DNA of 64,000 bases from Mycobacterium asiaticum (GCF_001673315.1 NZ_LZLQ01000124.1:62001-126000), one strand, 5' to 3'; counted from the stretch's first letter, positions 54,829 through 63,793 are shown. The notes: a model not told the origin generated them from the letters alone. Numbers and translations: made by a program.

Positions 54829-55710
54829 CTATCGAGATGGCTTAATTTTCGCCGCGCTCGCCCGCCCGATCTCGCGGATGACGTCGGCGGTGCGCCGCGG
54901 CCGCTCGATCATGACCAAGTGTCCCGAAGGGCTGATCGTGAGGTGTTCCGCGCCGAGTGTTTCGGCCAGCCGGATCTGCTGGGTACGCCACCACCGGGTG
55001 CGCCAGCCCGTGTGCGCTGTCGCCACTGTCCGCGGCACCGGCGGGAGCGGATAAACAGCCCGCAGTGTGCACAGCTCCGCCGCGAGCTCGTGATAGCCGA
55101 GGTACTCCGCGCACAGCGCCAGCGGGAACCCGGGTTCGGTTGCGGCTGCGTGTATTTCGGCGCGAACCCGGGAGTCGAGCCCGCCGGGACGTCTGCGCTG
55201 CGCCAATTCGAGACCGGCCCGGCTCAATGCTGTCTGTAGATGCCACCGGCTCAGCAGGGCCACCGCGGCGTTGGCGGCGGCGAGCTTGATCGGTAGCGGC
55301 AGCGTGGGAAGCCACCGCCGGTCGGGGGCGATGCTGGAATCGAGCAGCAGCATCGCACGGGTGCGTCGGGGGTACAGGCGCGCGAATGCTTCGGCGTAGA
55401 AGCCGCCGACCGAATGCCCCACCACCACTGCGTCCCGGGGGCCTCGTACCGCGTCGAGCACGGCTGAGATCCGGTCGGCCTCGGCTCGGACCGAGAGACG
55501 ACCGCCCAGCGGTGGCTGGGCCCCCGTCGGGGTGCCGGGCCGGTCGAAGCGCACCACGGTGTGGTCATCGGAAAGATGGGCGACGGTGTCGCTCCAATGC
55601 AGCGCGCGGCCTCCGAGCCCGCTGCACAACACCACGACGGGGCCCGTGTGCCCGTCGACGCGGATCTGCACTCGGTAGCCGCCCACCTCGACCTCGAGGC
55701 GGTCGGTCAT
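54829..55710 (-). CDS. Alpha/beta hydrolase
   Basis: 293 residues. Nucleophile elbow GHSVGG, oxyanion strand VVLCSGLGG, and the C-terminal histidine in SPSGHLVMIERP support a working hydrolase fold. The substrate is unknown. It is coupled to the upstream membrane protein gene (its ATG overlaps that gene's TGA) on the minus strand. Confidence 0.85.
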   Translation of the reverse strand: MTDRLEVEVGGYRVQIRVDGHTGPVVVLCSGLGGRALHWSDTVAHLSDDHTVVRFDRPGTPTGAQPPLGGRLSVRAEADRISAVLDAVRGPRDAVVVGHSVGGFYAEAFARLYPRRTRAMLLLDSSIAPDRRWLPTLPLPIKLAAANAAVALLSRWHLQTALSRAGLELAQRRRPGGLDSRVRAEIHAAATEPGFPLALCAEYLGYHELAAELCTLRAVYPLPPVPRTVATAHTGWRTRWWRTQQIRLAETLGAEHLTISPSGHLVMIERPRRTADVIREIGRASAAKIKPSR

Positions 55711-56435
55711 GAGTCCGTTTCGGTGGGCGCGCGGGCGGTGCGCAGTGCGACGTAGATCAACCAGCCGGCGAACGCCACCAGCTCGGCTCGCTGCGCAATC
55801 CCGACCACGCCGATGACGTCAGCGCTGTCGATGAGGATCGCCACACCGGTCAGCACAGCGGTCCCTATCAGTGCTCCCAACATGAACCGGCCCAAGCGAC
55901 GCGTTCGTGGCGCGGCGCCCTCCCGCGAATCGGCCATGACGAAAGCGAACAACGACGCGACCGCGGCTGTCAGCACCACGCCGCTACTCAGCCAGTGCAG
56001 CTGATGACCTATCGGCACCGTGCGCGAGCCTTCACGGGCCGCGCACCCGGCATCCGAACTCGGCGCACAAACGAGCCGCCACACGGTGCTGTCGACGGCT
56101 GTCGCCACCGCGAACATTCCGAGTGCCCACCATCCTCGTTGGCTCCACTTGCCGCCCCGCAGCCCGACAAGCGCTGCGGCGGTCGCGGCTAGCAGGACCG
56201 CCGCCGAGGCCAGGTCGCAGGCACGAAACCACTCGCCGTACGGCTGATCCGCCGCGGCGAGTTCACTGATGTACAGATCGGGATCGGGCAACGTGCGGGT
56301 AAAGACGACTTCCAGTACCCAGTTGGAGTACAGGACCGCACCGATCACCACACCGAGGATGACGACCCAGCGCAGCGGCGCTCGTCGCTGCTGGCCGGTG
56401 CTCGGCACCAGTCGAGCCCGTTGCGGCACCGCCAT
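55707..56435 (-). CDS. DUF998-type membrane protein
   Basis: 242 residues with six helices (first near residues 22-42, LRWVVILGVVIGAVLY) and a loop containing two cysteines (VCAPSSDAGC). The layout and length fit DUF998. No function is known. Start at the only in-frame ATG (56435) near the first helix. Lies between two hydrolase genes on the same strand: 35 bp after the upstream one, and overlapping the downstream one as ATGA. Confidence 0.75.
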   Translation of the reverse strand: MAVPQRARLVPSTGQQRRAPLRWVVILGVVIGAVLYSNWVLEVVFTRTLPDPDLYISELAAADQPYGEWFRACDLASAAVLLAATAAALVGLRGGKWSQRGWWALGMFAVATAVDSTVWRLVCAPSSDAGCAAREGSRTVPIGHQLHWLSSGVVLTAAVASLFAFVMADSREGAAPRTRRLGRFMLGALIGTAVLTGVAILIDSADVIGVVGIAQRAELVAFAGWLIYVALRTARAPTETDS

Positions 56436-56470
56436 AGAGACATCATGCCGCGTGCGGGTGGGCGTGTGGA

Positions 56471-57460
56471 CTAAGCGAGGTCGCTGTCGGCCGGCGCGTA
56501 CTCGGCGCACTGCGCGACGCCGGTCTGCAGGGCATTGCGAACCAGCTCGGGGTCGGACTCGAATGGTTCGGTCGAGTCGATGAACTGGAGGACGATCTGC
56601 ACGAACCGATCCGGGTGGTCGCCGTGCGGCATGTGCCCTGACTCCGCCAGGATTTCCAGGCGCGAGCCTGGAATCTGCTGGTGCGCGAGCCGGGCGTGGC
56701 TCACCGGGATGATCAAGTCGTCCTCGCCCCAGATGATCTGCACCGGAAGGCCGTTCATCAGGTAGCTGCGGTCGAGCATGGTGACGAATTGACCCTGGGT
56801 GTCGACGACCCCGCGCAGCGTGCGTGCGAAGGCGGCGACGGCGCCGGGCTTGCTCAATCCACCGACCAGACGGGGCAGGCTGGCCACGTCGCGGGTGAAC
56901 CGGGTCGAGCCGACGAGGCTCCCGACGGCGCGGCTGACGAGTCCCATGGCAGGGACCGCGCCCGGCAGCCGCAACATGGAGAGCGCTTCGGCGCCCATCG
57001 GCATGGCGGCCAGGCGCAGCGCGATGCTGACGTCTTTGGTCACTCCGCCGGCGCTCACCAGCACGACGCGCTCGACGAACTGTGGGTACTGGTAGGCGAA
57101 TTGCGCGGCGACGCCGCCACCCAGCGAGTGCCCGACCAAGGTGACGCGGTCGATCTCGAGCGCGGTGAGCAGGTCGCGCAGGCCGTTGGCGAAGGAGGCC
57201 AGCGAGTAGTCCGCGCGCGGCTTGTCCGATTCGCCGTGGCCCAGGAAGTCGGGGGCGATGACGGTGAATCGTTGCGCAAGCTTGGCGTGCACCGGTTCCC
57301 ACGTCGTGGAGCTGTCACCCACCCCGTGCAGCAGCACGACGACCGGGCCGGAACCGGCGATACGGTAGGCGCGGCGGTGGCCGTGGATGGTGCGGAACTG
57401 CAGCTTCGGCGCGGTGACATCCCGTACTGGCCGCAGGTGCCGGCGTGTTTGGTTCGCCAT
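56471..57460 (-). CDS. Alpha/beta hydrolase (Rv2715 family)
   Basis: 329 residues close in pattern to Rv2715: N-terminal HLRPVRDVTAPKLQFRTIHG, oxyanion LLHGVGDSSTTW, APDFLGHGESDKPRADYS, nucleophile GHSLGG, acid in IIWGEDD and histidine in ESGHMPHGDHP. Likely a lipid ester or hydrolytic dehalogenase-like enzyme. It begins the three-gene minus-strand cluster with the DUF998 protein and the second hydrolase. Confidence 0.88.
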   Translation of the reverse strand: MANQTRRHLRPVRDVTAPKLQFRTIHGHRRAYRIAGSGPVVVLLHGVGDSSTTWEPVHAKLAQRFTVIAPDFLGHGESDKPRADYSLASFANGLRDLLTALEIDRVTLVGHSLGGGVAAQFAYQYPQFVERVVLVSAGGVTKDVSIALRLAAMPMGAEALSMLRLPGAVPAMGLVSRAVGSLVGSTRFTRDVASLPRLVGGLSKPGAVAAFARTLRGVVDTQGQFVTMLDRSYLMNGLPVQIIWGEDDLIIPVSHARLAHQQIPGSRLEILAESGHMPHGDHPDRFVQIVLQFIDSTEPFESDPELVRNALQTGVAQCAEYAPADSDLA

Positions 57461-57608
57461 GATGTCTGTCCTCTCCCCAGTCTTTCCACCGCCATAGCGG
57501 GTGTTGAGACAAGATTCCAGGGCAGACCTTGGGGACTTCTTGGAGAATCCTTGATGCGTGCGCTAACCGGCTCTGACCAGCGTGAACATATTTGCTGGAA
57601 TCGGAGAA

Positions 57609-58058
57609 TCAGTCGATGGGAGTGAGCGTGAACGAGGTACGGGGGTTCGGGATGCCGCACGGCGACGGGCTGTCCAGGAACTCCACCCCGCCGTTCAGGC
57701 TGACCGGGTCCCACCACTGCCGAACCGTCACCGGCCAGGTCCCGCCACTCCACAGTGAGCCGTTGTCGCCAAGCAAGTACGCCGGGCACGTCACGCCGTC
57801 GGGGACGCTGCGCGTGACGGTGTGGCGGCCATTGACCAGGGGAGCGTTGAACCCGTGCCCCGGCGACGTGGTGACATGAGCGACACAACCTGGCGCACAC
57901 GTGGTGGTGATGGTCCAGGTAGCGGCGACGCCATCGGACTCGGTGTAGGCGTAGACGCCTTGCATCTCCGGGACTTCGGCGGCGGCGCTCGGCAGCCTTG
58001 CGCTGAACAAAGCCGCAAATGATAACGCGACCGCGGCGACTACCGTCTTCTTTCCCAT
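57609..58058 (-). CDS. Secreted protein of unknown function
   Basis: 149 residues. The signal peptide MGKKTVVAAVALSFAALFSA ends near LPSAAA, giving a mature protein of about 120 residues with four cysteines in TTCAPGCVAHV, GVTCPAY and SPCGIPN, and a Trp-rich core (ATWTITTT, WSGGTWPVTVRQWW). Similar Cys/Trp patterns are seen in the outer domains of some mycobacterial kinases, including the one at 50939. ATG at 58058 with GAAGG upstream; an earlier in-frame start would add 13 residues before the signal. Confidence 0.75.
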   Translation of the reverse strand: MGKKTVVAAVALSFAALFSARLPSAAAEVPEMQGVYAYTESDGVAATWTITTTCAPGCVAHVTTSPGHGFNAPLVNGRHTVTRSVPDGVTCPAYLLGDNGSLWSGGTWPVTVRQWWDPVSLNGGVEFLDSPSPCGIPNPRTSFTLTPID

Positions 58059-58200
58059 GCTCCCGCCTTCGGCCGTGAGTTCATTGCCTATGGGCAATGT
58101 AGCCAGAGTGTATCGGTAAAATCGCAGCTTACACCCCTGCTCTGGCTGTTTTCAGGTAAACCCCACAGGTCCTCGGCGGGTTTTGATCAGCTTGCGCGAA

Positions 58201-58331
58201 TATCCCGCCAATGTGGCGCCCTTGTCCCGCGAAGGTCCCGCGAAGGTCCCGCGAAGGTCCCGCGAAGGTCCCGTGAAGGTGCCGCGAACCTCCCGCAAAC
58301 CTCCCCAAAGGTCCCGCGAATATCCCCCGAA
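58201..58331. repeat. 11-bp tandem repeat array, about 12 units, in the largest gene-free gap
   Basis: Consensus GGTCCCGCGAA. Seven units fit well (58223-58288 and 58310-58320) and outer units are degenerate (TATCCCGCCAA, CCTCCCGCAAA, TATCCCCCGAA). One unit is 10 bp. The array lies in the 363-bp gap 58059-58421 between the divergent secreted-protein and phosphoesterase genes. Nothing else was recognised in the gap. A minus-strand frame reads through it but shows no credible protein. Confidence 0.9.
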
Positions 58332-58421
58332 TGTCCGTCTTGAATGACGCTGTGGGCGGCGCGGCCGTGAATCGGACTCGGGTGACGTGGGGATCACGAA
58401 CGCTGTCATAGGCTGACGTTG

Positions 58422-60071
58422 ATGCGATTGATCCTGGGTCCGGCCTTGCGGCACGTTTCCGATACGACGGCGTTGGTTTGGGTGCAGACCGAAAACCCGG
58501 GCACTGTCGAAATTCTTGGTTGCACGGCGCGGACGTTCGAGGTGCAGGGTTTCCATTTCGCACTCGTCCTGGTGACGGGTCTGGCGCCCGACAGCGTGAC
58601 CGAATACCAGGTCAGCATCGACGGCACCACGGTGTGGCCACTCGATGACGAGGATTTCGCAAAGTTCCCGCCGAGTGTGATCCGGACCCGCGGGCCGGCC
58701 GTTGCGAATCGGCTGCGGGTCATCTTCGGGTCCTGCCGCTACCCGAAAACCGACGACTCGCGCCTCGAGGCCAAGCTGAAGCTCGACGCGTTGGACTGTT
58801 ATGCCGGGCGAATGGCCGGCTTGCCGATCGACGAATGGCCCGATGCGGCAGTCATGCTCGGCGACCAGCTCTACGCCGACGAGCTTCCACCGGATGAGCA
58901 GCGCCGTGTCGCCAACCGCAGGAGGCGACGAAACAAGCGTGGTAGCCGCCCGCCGGACGAGGTGGTCAGCTTCGCCGAATACGAACGGCTGTACCGGCAT
59001 TCGTGGGGGGACCCGGAAATCCGGTGGTTGATGTCGACGGTGCCGACGGCCATGATTTTCGACGACCACGACATCCGCGATGACTGGAACACCTCGGCGC
59101 CGTGGCGCGCCGCGATGGCCAAGGTGCCGTGGTGGCGGGACCGGATCAAGGCGGGGCTGGCGTCGTATTGGGTGTACCAGCACCTGGGAAATCTCAGTCC
59201 CGCGGAGCTGGCCGACAACGAGGACGTCCAGCGGCTGCTGAGCGCCGGCGGCGACACCTGGCCGCTCCTTGCCGAACTGGCCGAGCGTGCCGATCGAGAA
59301 GTCGACGCCCACAAGGGAGTTCGGTTCAGTTACCGCTGGGAGCTGGGCCGCACCCGACTGATCATGATCGACTCCCGCAACGGGCGGATCCTGGAGCGCG
59401 GCGAGCGCATGATGATCGGTGAGGAAGAGTTCTCCTGGGTGGAGTCAAACGCCGAGGAGCGGCCGGATCGCTACGACCACCTGCTGCTCGCAACGTCGGT
59501 CCCGTGGTTGATGCCACCGGCGATCGGCGATCTGGAGTCGCTCAACGAGCGGGCCGCGGAGCGCACCGGCAGGCGGGGCAAGTTCGCCGAAAAGCTACGT
59601 CAGGGAATCGATTTCGAGCACTGGCCGGCGTTCTACCGGTCATTCGTGCGGCTCGGCGAGATGATCGGCAGGATCGCAGATCATCCCAGCGGCCCGGCAA
59701 CGATCAGTGTGCTGTCCGGCGATGTGCACCACAGTTACGCGGCCCGCGCTCAACTCGACGGGCTCTCAGCGGACGCGGCGACGGTGCATCAGCTGGTGTG
59801 CTCACCGGTGCACAATTACGTGCCGCAGTTCGTCAAACCGGCGTTCATGCTGGGCTGGACTCGACCTGCGGCCGCGGTCACCGCGTGGTGGGTCCGCCGG
59901 CGCGGACTTCCCTCACCACCGTTCACGTGGACCAACGTCTGCGGTCCGCTGTTCGGAAACACCATCGCGACGTTAGCGGTCAACGACCGCAAAGCGATGG
60001 TGGTATTCGAACAGCCGCGCGGAACAACGGCTTTGGAAGAGGTAGGTCGGGTCTCGCTGAATGCGCACTGA
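58422..60071 (+). CDS. PhoD-type metallophosphoesterase
   Basis: 549 residues. Alkaline phosphatase D-like: metal-site motifs FGSCRYPK, VMLGDQLYADE, MIFDDHDIRDDWNTS and VLSGDVHHSY occur in the expected order after a short N-terminal beta domain. There is no signal peptide or Tat motif, so it is probably cytoplasmic, unlike classical PhoD. Hydrolyses phosphodiesters or monoesters; the substrate is unknown. ATG 58422 preferred over an adjacent TTG 58419. Confidence 0.88.
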   Translation: MRLILGPALRHVSDTTALVWVQTENPGTVEILGCTARTFEVQGFHFALVLVTGLAPDSVTEYQVSIDGTTVWPLDDEDFAKFPPSVIRTRGPAVANRLRVIFGSCRYPKTDDSRLEAKLKLDALDCYAGRMAGLPIDEWPDAAVMLGDQLYADELPPDEQRRVANRRRRRNKRGSRPPDEVVSFAEYERLYRHSWGDPEIRWLMSTVPTAMIFDDHDIRDDWNTSAPWRAAMAKVPWWRDRIKAGLASYWVYQHLGNLSPAELADNEDVQRLLSAGGDTWPLLAELAERADREVDAHKGVRFSYRWELGRTRLIMIDSRNGRILERGERMMIGEEEFSWVESNAEERPDRYDHLLLATSVPWLMPPAIGDLESLNERAAERTGRRGKFAEKLRQGIDFEHWPAFYRSFVRLGEMIGRIADHPSGPATISVLSGDVHHSYAARAQLDGLSADAATVHQLVCSPVHNYVPQFVKPAFMLGWTRPAAAVTAWWVRRRGLPSPPFTWTNVCGPLFGNTIATLAVNDRKAMVVFEQPRGTTALEEVGRVSLNAH

Positions 60072-60095
60072 TGTGGGCGGGTCACACTAGGAGGC

Positions 60096-60608
60096 GTGGG
60101 TAGCTCGTCATCGAAGTCCGGTCGCTTGAGTCGGGTGCAACAAGAAGCATGGTTGAGCTACATGCGGGTCTACCACCGGCTCGAGTACGAGATGAACCGC
60201 CAACTCCAAATCGAATGCGGCTTGTCGCTCAGTGACTACACCGTGCTGAACGCCCTATCCAACGCGCCGCGGCACCGTGCCCAGCTGTCCGGCCTGGCGA
60301 CGGTGATCGGCTGGGAGCGCAGCCGGCTTTCACACCACCTTCAGCGGATGAGCCGACGCGGTCTCGTCGATCGCGTTGCCTCTGACAGCGATGGCCGCGG
60401 AACGGATGTGGTGCTCACCGACCACGGTGAGCACGAACTCGTCGCTGCCGCCCCCAAACATGCGGCTCACGTCAAACGACTCTTCTTCGCAGGCATAGAT
60501 CGTGATCAGGAGGGTCAGCTCGCTGAGATACTGACCGCTGTCTACGAGTCGGTCCTGCGTGAAGGAACCCTTCCCAAGCCGGAATTCGGGCCGGCGGCTG
60601 CTGATTAG
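60096..60608 (+). CDS. MarR-family transcriptional regulator
   Basis: 170 residues with the winged-helix MarR core: SLSDYTVLNALSNAPRHRAQLSGLATVIGW region, recognition helix ERSRLSHHLQRMSRRGLV and wing DSDGRGTDVVLTDHG. GTG at 60096 follows an AGGAGG site by only one base, so an internal TTG or GTG (around 60126-60135) may be used. It ends 1 bp from the convergent SDR gene, which is a plausible target. Confidence 0.88.
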   Translation: MGSSSSKSGRLSRVQQEAWLSYMRVYHRLEYEMNRQLQIECGLSLSDYTVLNALSNAPRHRAQLSGLATVIGWERSRLSHHLQRMSRRGLVDRVASDSDGRGTDVVLTDHGEHELVAAAPKHAAHVKRLFFAGIDRDQEGQLAEILTAVYESVLREGTLPKPEFGPAAAD

Positions 60609-60609
60609 C

Positions 60610-61359
60610 TCAGATTTGTTCCGCACCGCCGTCGACGAACAATTCGGCACCGGTCATGAAGCTGCTTTCGGCTGATGCCAGGAAGAGGACAGCTGAGGCA
60701 ATCTCGCGGGGACGTCCGACCCGCCCCAACGGCACCTTCGCCGCCTCTGCATCGAGCAACTCCTGCTCAGCACCAGCGGGCGCCAGATCTTTGAGGCCGG
60801 GTGTCTCCACCGGGCCCGGCACCACGGTGTTGACTCGAATCCCGCGGTCGGCCAGTTCCGCGGCCCACGTCCGTCCGAACGAACGGATCGCCGCTTTGCT
60901 GGCCGCGTACACGCTGAAGGCAGGGGTGCCGTTGTATGCCGCGGTGGATCCGGTCAGCACGATCGAGGCACCGGAGTTCAGCAGCGGAAGCATCTTCTGC
61001 ACGGTGAACAGGGTGCCGCCGACGTTGATCGAGAAGGTGTCGTTGAAGTTCTCGGCAGTGATGTCACCCAGCGCCGCAAAGCTTCCGCCGCCGGCGTTGG
61101 CGAAAATAATGTCCAGCCCGCGCCCGCGAGCCTGGATCGCTGCGGCCACGGCGTCGAGATCCTCGGGGTGCGAGACGTCGCTGCGCAGCCCGGTCGCGGC
61201 GGTGCCGATTGATGCGACCGCCTCGTCGAGGACATTTTGGCGACGGCCGGTGAGAAACACGTGCGCACCTTCGGCCGCCAGGCGCTGCGCGGCGGCCAGG
61301 CCGATGCCGGAGGTGCCGCCCGTGACCAGCGCCGTCTTGCCGTCCAATTGACCCATCAT
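60610..61359 (-). CDS. Short-chain dehydrogenase/reductase
   Basis: 249 residues. Rossmann motif GGTSGIGLAAA, NAGGG, catalytic serine in LTGSTAAY, YxxxK in YAASKAA, and the VVPGPVETPG loop. The C-terminal FMTGAELFVDGG is classical-SDR. The arginine after the second strand (LTGRRQN) suggests NADPH. Two adjacent ATG codons (61359, 61356) are possible starts, with AAGGGA upstream. The substrate is unknown. Confidence 0.9.
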   Translation of the reverse strand: MMGQLDGKTALVTGGTSGIGLAAAQRLAAEGAHVFLTGRRQNVLDEAVASIGTAATGLRSDVSHPEDLDAVAAAIQARGRGLDIIFANAGGGSFAALGDITAENFNDTFSINVGGTLFTVQKMLPLLNSGASIVLTGSTAAYNGTPAFSVYAASKAAIRSFGRTWAAELADRGIRVNTVVPGPVETPGLKDLAPAGAEQELLDAEAAKVPLGRVGRPREIASAVLFLASAESSFMTGAELFVDGGAEQI

Positions 61360-61454
61360 CGCTTCCCTTCATTGCTTGCGTGTTGCCGACGCACCCTGCA
61401 ACATGCGTGACGTTTCACCTATTCCCGGGAAATTCGATCTCGCGCGTCCCTGCT

Positions 61455-61519
61455 GCCCTCAGCACGTTCTTTGCAAGACGAGGGCCCGTGCCCTCAGCGC
61501 GTCACTTGCAGGACGAGGG
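61455..61519. repeat. Pair of 30-bp imperfect direct repeats upstream of the SDR gene
   Basis: GCCCTCAGCACGTTCTTTGC-type unit at 61455-61484 and its copy at 61490-61519, spaced 35 bp. Both end in GACGAGGG. The pair lies between the SDR start (61359) and the stop of the next minus-strand gene (61524), so it could carry regulator sites or be a simple duplication. Confidence 0.7.
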
Positions 61520-61523
61520 TTCG

Positions 61524-61964
61524 CTACCGACGCGACCACATTCTGCGGAACCTGCCCCCGCGTTCTGCGTTCGAGGCGGAAGCCGGGCCGGAAGTTTGCG
61601 CGGGTTCGGTGTGGACTGTCAACACTTCGGTGTAGTCGCATTCGACGACCACCTTGCGGAACCCAGCGCCACCACCGGCCACGGCGCGGCGTTGATATTC
61701 CGTGAGCAGTTCGAGGGCTATCGGGAGGACGGGCACGGGCAAGGTGTCCGATCCGACTACCGCCCATCCCCGCGCCCACGGCGGCTCGGCTGCCGACATG
61801 AATTCGACGCGTACGCGCTGCCACCCGACGGGTGCCGCCTCGCGAATGTGGTTGAGAGCGTCCTCGATCAGCGATCGGTCGCCGGCGTCACCGCGTTGCG
61901 TACCTGTCACATTGACCACCTCATCGGAATTGGGTTGAAGGTTACCCACCAGTCCCGTGAACAA
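61524..61964 (-). CDS. Hypothetical protein
   Basis: About 146 residues if the TTG at 61964 is the start; the open frame extends to 62129, but that part looks non-coding (Ser/Gly/Arg-rich) and overlaps the divergent lyase gene. The core WQRVRVEFMSAAEPPWARGW, PVPVLPIALELLTEYQRRA and KVVVECDYTEVLTVHTEP has the alternating pattern of a small alpha/beta protein, reminiscent of immunity-type proteins of actinobacterial toxins. I do not recognise the family with confidence. Confidence 0.5.
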   Translation of the reverse strand: MFTGLVGNLQPNSDEVVNVTGTQRGDAGDRSLIEDALNHIREAAPVGWQRVRVEFMSAAEPPWARGWAVVGSDTLPVPVLPIALELLTEYQRRAVAGGGAGFRKVVVECDYTEVLTVHTEPAQTSGPASASNAERGGRFRRMWSRR

Positions 61965-62122
61965 CCCGTCGAGGTGGGGCCGAGGGATCGGTACGCATTC
62001 TGGGGTCGCCCCGCGCGTGCCGGATCCCTTTGCGGCTGATGCAGTGCGGCTGCTACAACCGGGTGCCGGGCTGATGCGACCGGATGAGAATCGACAAGCG
62101 TAAGAACCGAAGGGGGAGTCCG

Positions 62123-62980
62123 GTGTCAAGCCATCGCATTCTCGAAGTCCCCGTCACGGGTGGTCCGTACGCTCTGGCCGCAGGGCCCGACGGTGCGATG
62201 TGGGTGACGCTGGTGCACAGCGGCGGGATCGCCCGCGTCGCCGGCGACGGTGGCCTCGACGTGTATCCGGTTGCGCCGGAGAGCAAGCCGTCGATCATCG
62301 CCCCGGGGCCGGACGGCGCACTATGGTTTACCCGTACCGGTGATGACCGGATCGGGAGGATTACGGTAGATGGTGACCTCAGTGACGTTGAATTAGCCAG
62401 CGGCACTGCTCCTTTCGGGCTCGCCGCGGGGCCGGACGGCGCGCTGTGGTTCACCGCCATGAACTCGGGCGTGGTGGGCCGGATCGACGTTGACGGGGTG
62501 GTGACGGACGTCGCCGTTCCGGGAGGGATGCCCTCGATGCTCGCCGCTGGTCCCGACGGAGCATTGTGGTTCACGCTGAATCAAGCCAATGCGGTCGGTA
62601 GGTTGTCGCTGACAGGCGACCTCACGATTCGCGACCTGCCGACGCCGGGTGCCGGTCCGGTTGGCATCACGGCCACACACGACGACGCGGTGTGGTTCAC
62701 CGAAGTCCTGGCAGGCAAACTCGGCCGCATCCCGGTCGACGACGCTATCCAGGAACTCGACTTGCCGGGCAAGCCACATGCGGTGATAGCCAATCCGACC
62801 GGCGGTGTCTGGGTGAGCCTATGGGGCTCCGACCAGATAGCCGGTGTCAGCGCCGACGGTGAGGTCACCTTGATCGACCTGCCCGCGGGCAGTGAGCCGC
62901 ACGGCCTGGCGATCGGACCCGATGGGGCGTTGTGGGCAGCGCTGGAGGCCGGTTACGTCATGCGATTGCCGACGGTGTGA
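62123..62980 (+). CDS. vgb: Virginiamycin B lyase (Vgb) homologue
   Basis: 285 residues forming a seven-bladed propeller with repeated GPDGALWFT and IGRI-type strands. Vgb opens the cyclic depsipeptide of type B streptogramins by elimination. The catalytic His and Glu-x-His of the Staphylococcus enzyme align with GKPHAV and SEPHG, 41 residues apart here against 42 there. GTG at 62123 has AAGGGGGA 5 nt upstream; an ATG at 62084 would add 13 basic residues. No signal peptide. Activity is inferred; related propellers also occur without antibiotic function. Confidence 0.82.
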   Translation: MSSHRILEVPVTGGPYALAAGPDGAMWVTLVHSGGIARVAGDGGLDVYPVAPESKPSIIAPGPDGALWFTRTGDDRIGRITVDGDLSDVELASGTAPFGLAAGPDGALWFTAMNSGVVGRIDVDGVVTDVAVPGGMPSMLAAGPDGALWFTLNQANAVGRLSLTGDLTIRDLPTPGAGPVGITATHDDAVWFTEVLAGKLGRIPVDDAIQELDLPGKPHAVIANPTGGVWVSLWGSDQIAGVSADGEVTLIDLPAGSEPHGLAIGPDGALWAALEAGYVMRLPTV

Positions 62981-63241
62981 CGGTTGGGCAGTACTCACGC
63001 GGCGCGTGCTCCGCGGCACTCTCGGCATGCTTGATTGTGCGATGCCCGACCATTAATTCAATCCGGTTGCTGAGCAGAATCATTTGGCTTGATTCGCAAA
63101 TTTCCGCAGGTGGCATGGCCCTATTCCGATGGAAAGAAGGTTTGGATCAGTCGCTTTTGGTTATGCCGTTTGAGTGCGGTCTATCCCACCGGCAAATTGG
63201 GTGGCCGCTCGAACGATTGCGGAGTAAATAAGGAGCCCATC

Positions 63242-63793
63242 GTGAGGGTCACAATCACCACACTCAAGGCGACCATCGGTGCCATGGGAATAGCGACGGC
63301 GGGCGCTTTCGGCGTCGGGACCGCTACTGCCGCGCCGCCGAATGTCCAACCGTTCGGCAGCAGGCAACAGCTGATCAGCGGGCCGATGATTACCACCTAC
63401 ACGGTCAGCAACCTGCAGCCCAGCACGATCACAATTCCCGGATACACGCCGAAAGGCACGCTCTACCAGGCGGATATCACCGCCAGATCGGATGCCGGCA
63501 CAGTCACCCCGATGGTCAAGAATTTCAGCGCCCGGGGGCCCAACGGACAGACCTACAAGCTGATCGACAAAGCCCAGGTACCGAATGGCCTCAACCCGGC
63601 GCCGATCCCGCAGGGCAGCGAATCGACCGGCAGCTTGTATTTCGACGCGACGGGGGCGCCGCCCAACGGTGTCGTCTACAACGACGGATTACAGGACATT
63701 CTTATCTGGACGTCGAACATCCCGGAAGCCGGGACGCCGAGTGAGTCGCCGTCAAACCCGGCTCCGGGTGGGCTTCCGGCCCCCGCGAGCTGA
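63242..63793 (+). CDS. MPT63-like secreted protein (DUF1942) with Pro-rich tail
   Basis: 183 residues. The signal peptide ends near TATAAPP (about residue 29). The mature part follows MPT63 (Rv1926c): YTVSNLQPST, IPGYTPKGTLYQA, VTPMVKNFSARGPNGQTY, IPQGSESTGSLYFDATG and NDGLQDILIW. A tail of about 22 residues rich in Pro, Ser and Gly is absent from MPT63. MPT63 is an immunogenic immunoglobulin-like secreted protein of unknown function. GTG start at 63242 with GGAG 7 nt upstream. The 261-bp gap before it shows no gene. Confidence 0.85.
   Translation: MRVTITTLKATIGAMGIATAGAFGVGTATAAPPNVQPFGSRQQLISGPMITTYTVSNLQPSTITIPGYTPKGTLYQADITARSDAGTVTPMVKNFSARGPNGQTYKLIDKAQVPNGLNPAPIPQGSESTGSLYFDATGAPPNGVVYNDGLQDILIWTSNIPEAGTPSESPSNPAPGGLPAPAS

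Noticed and set aside
58129..58563. Minus-strand frame with repeated GTFAGPSRDLRGTFAG
   Set aside because: The apparent protein repeats only reflect the 11-bp DNA array; it overlaps the start of the phosphoesterase gene and has no credible start.
61380..62039. Plus-strand 219-codon frame opposite the hypothetical gene
   Set aside because: Irregular composition with many rare amino acids and no recognisable motif; the minus-strand frame has better protein-like pattern.
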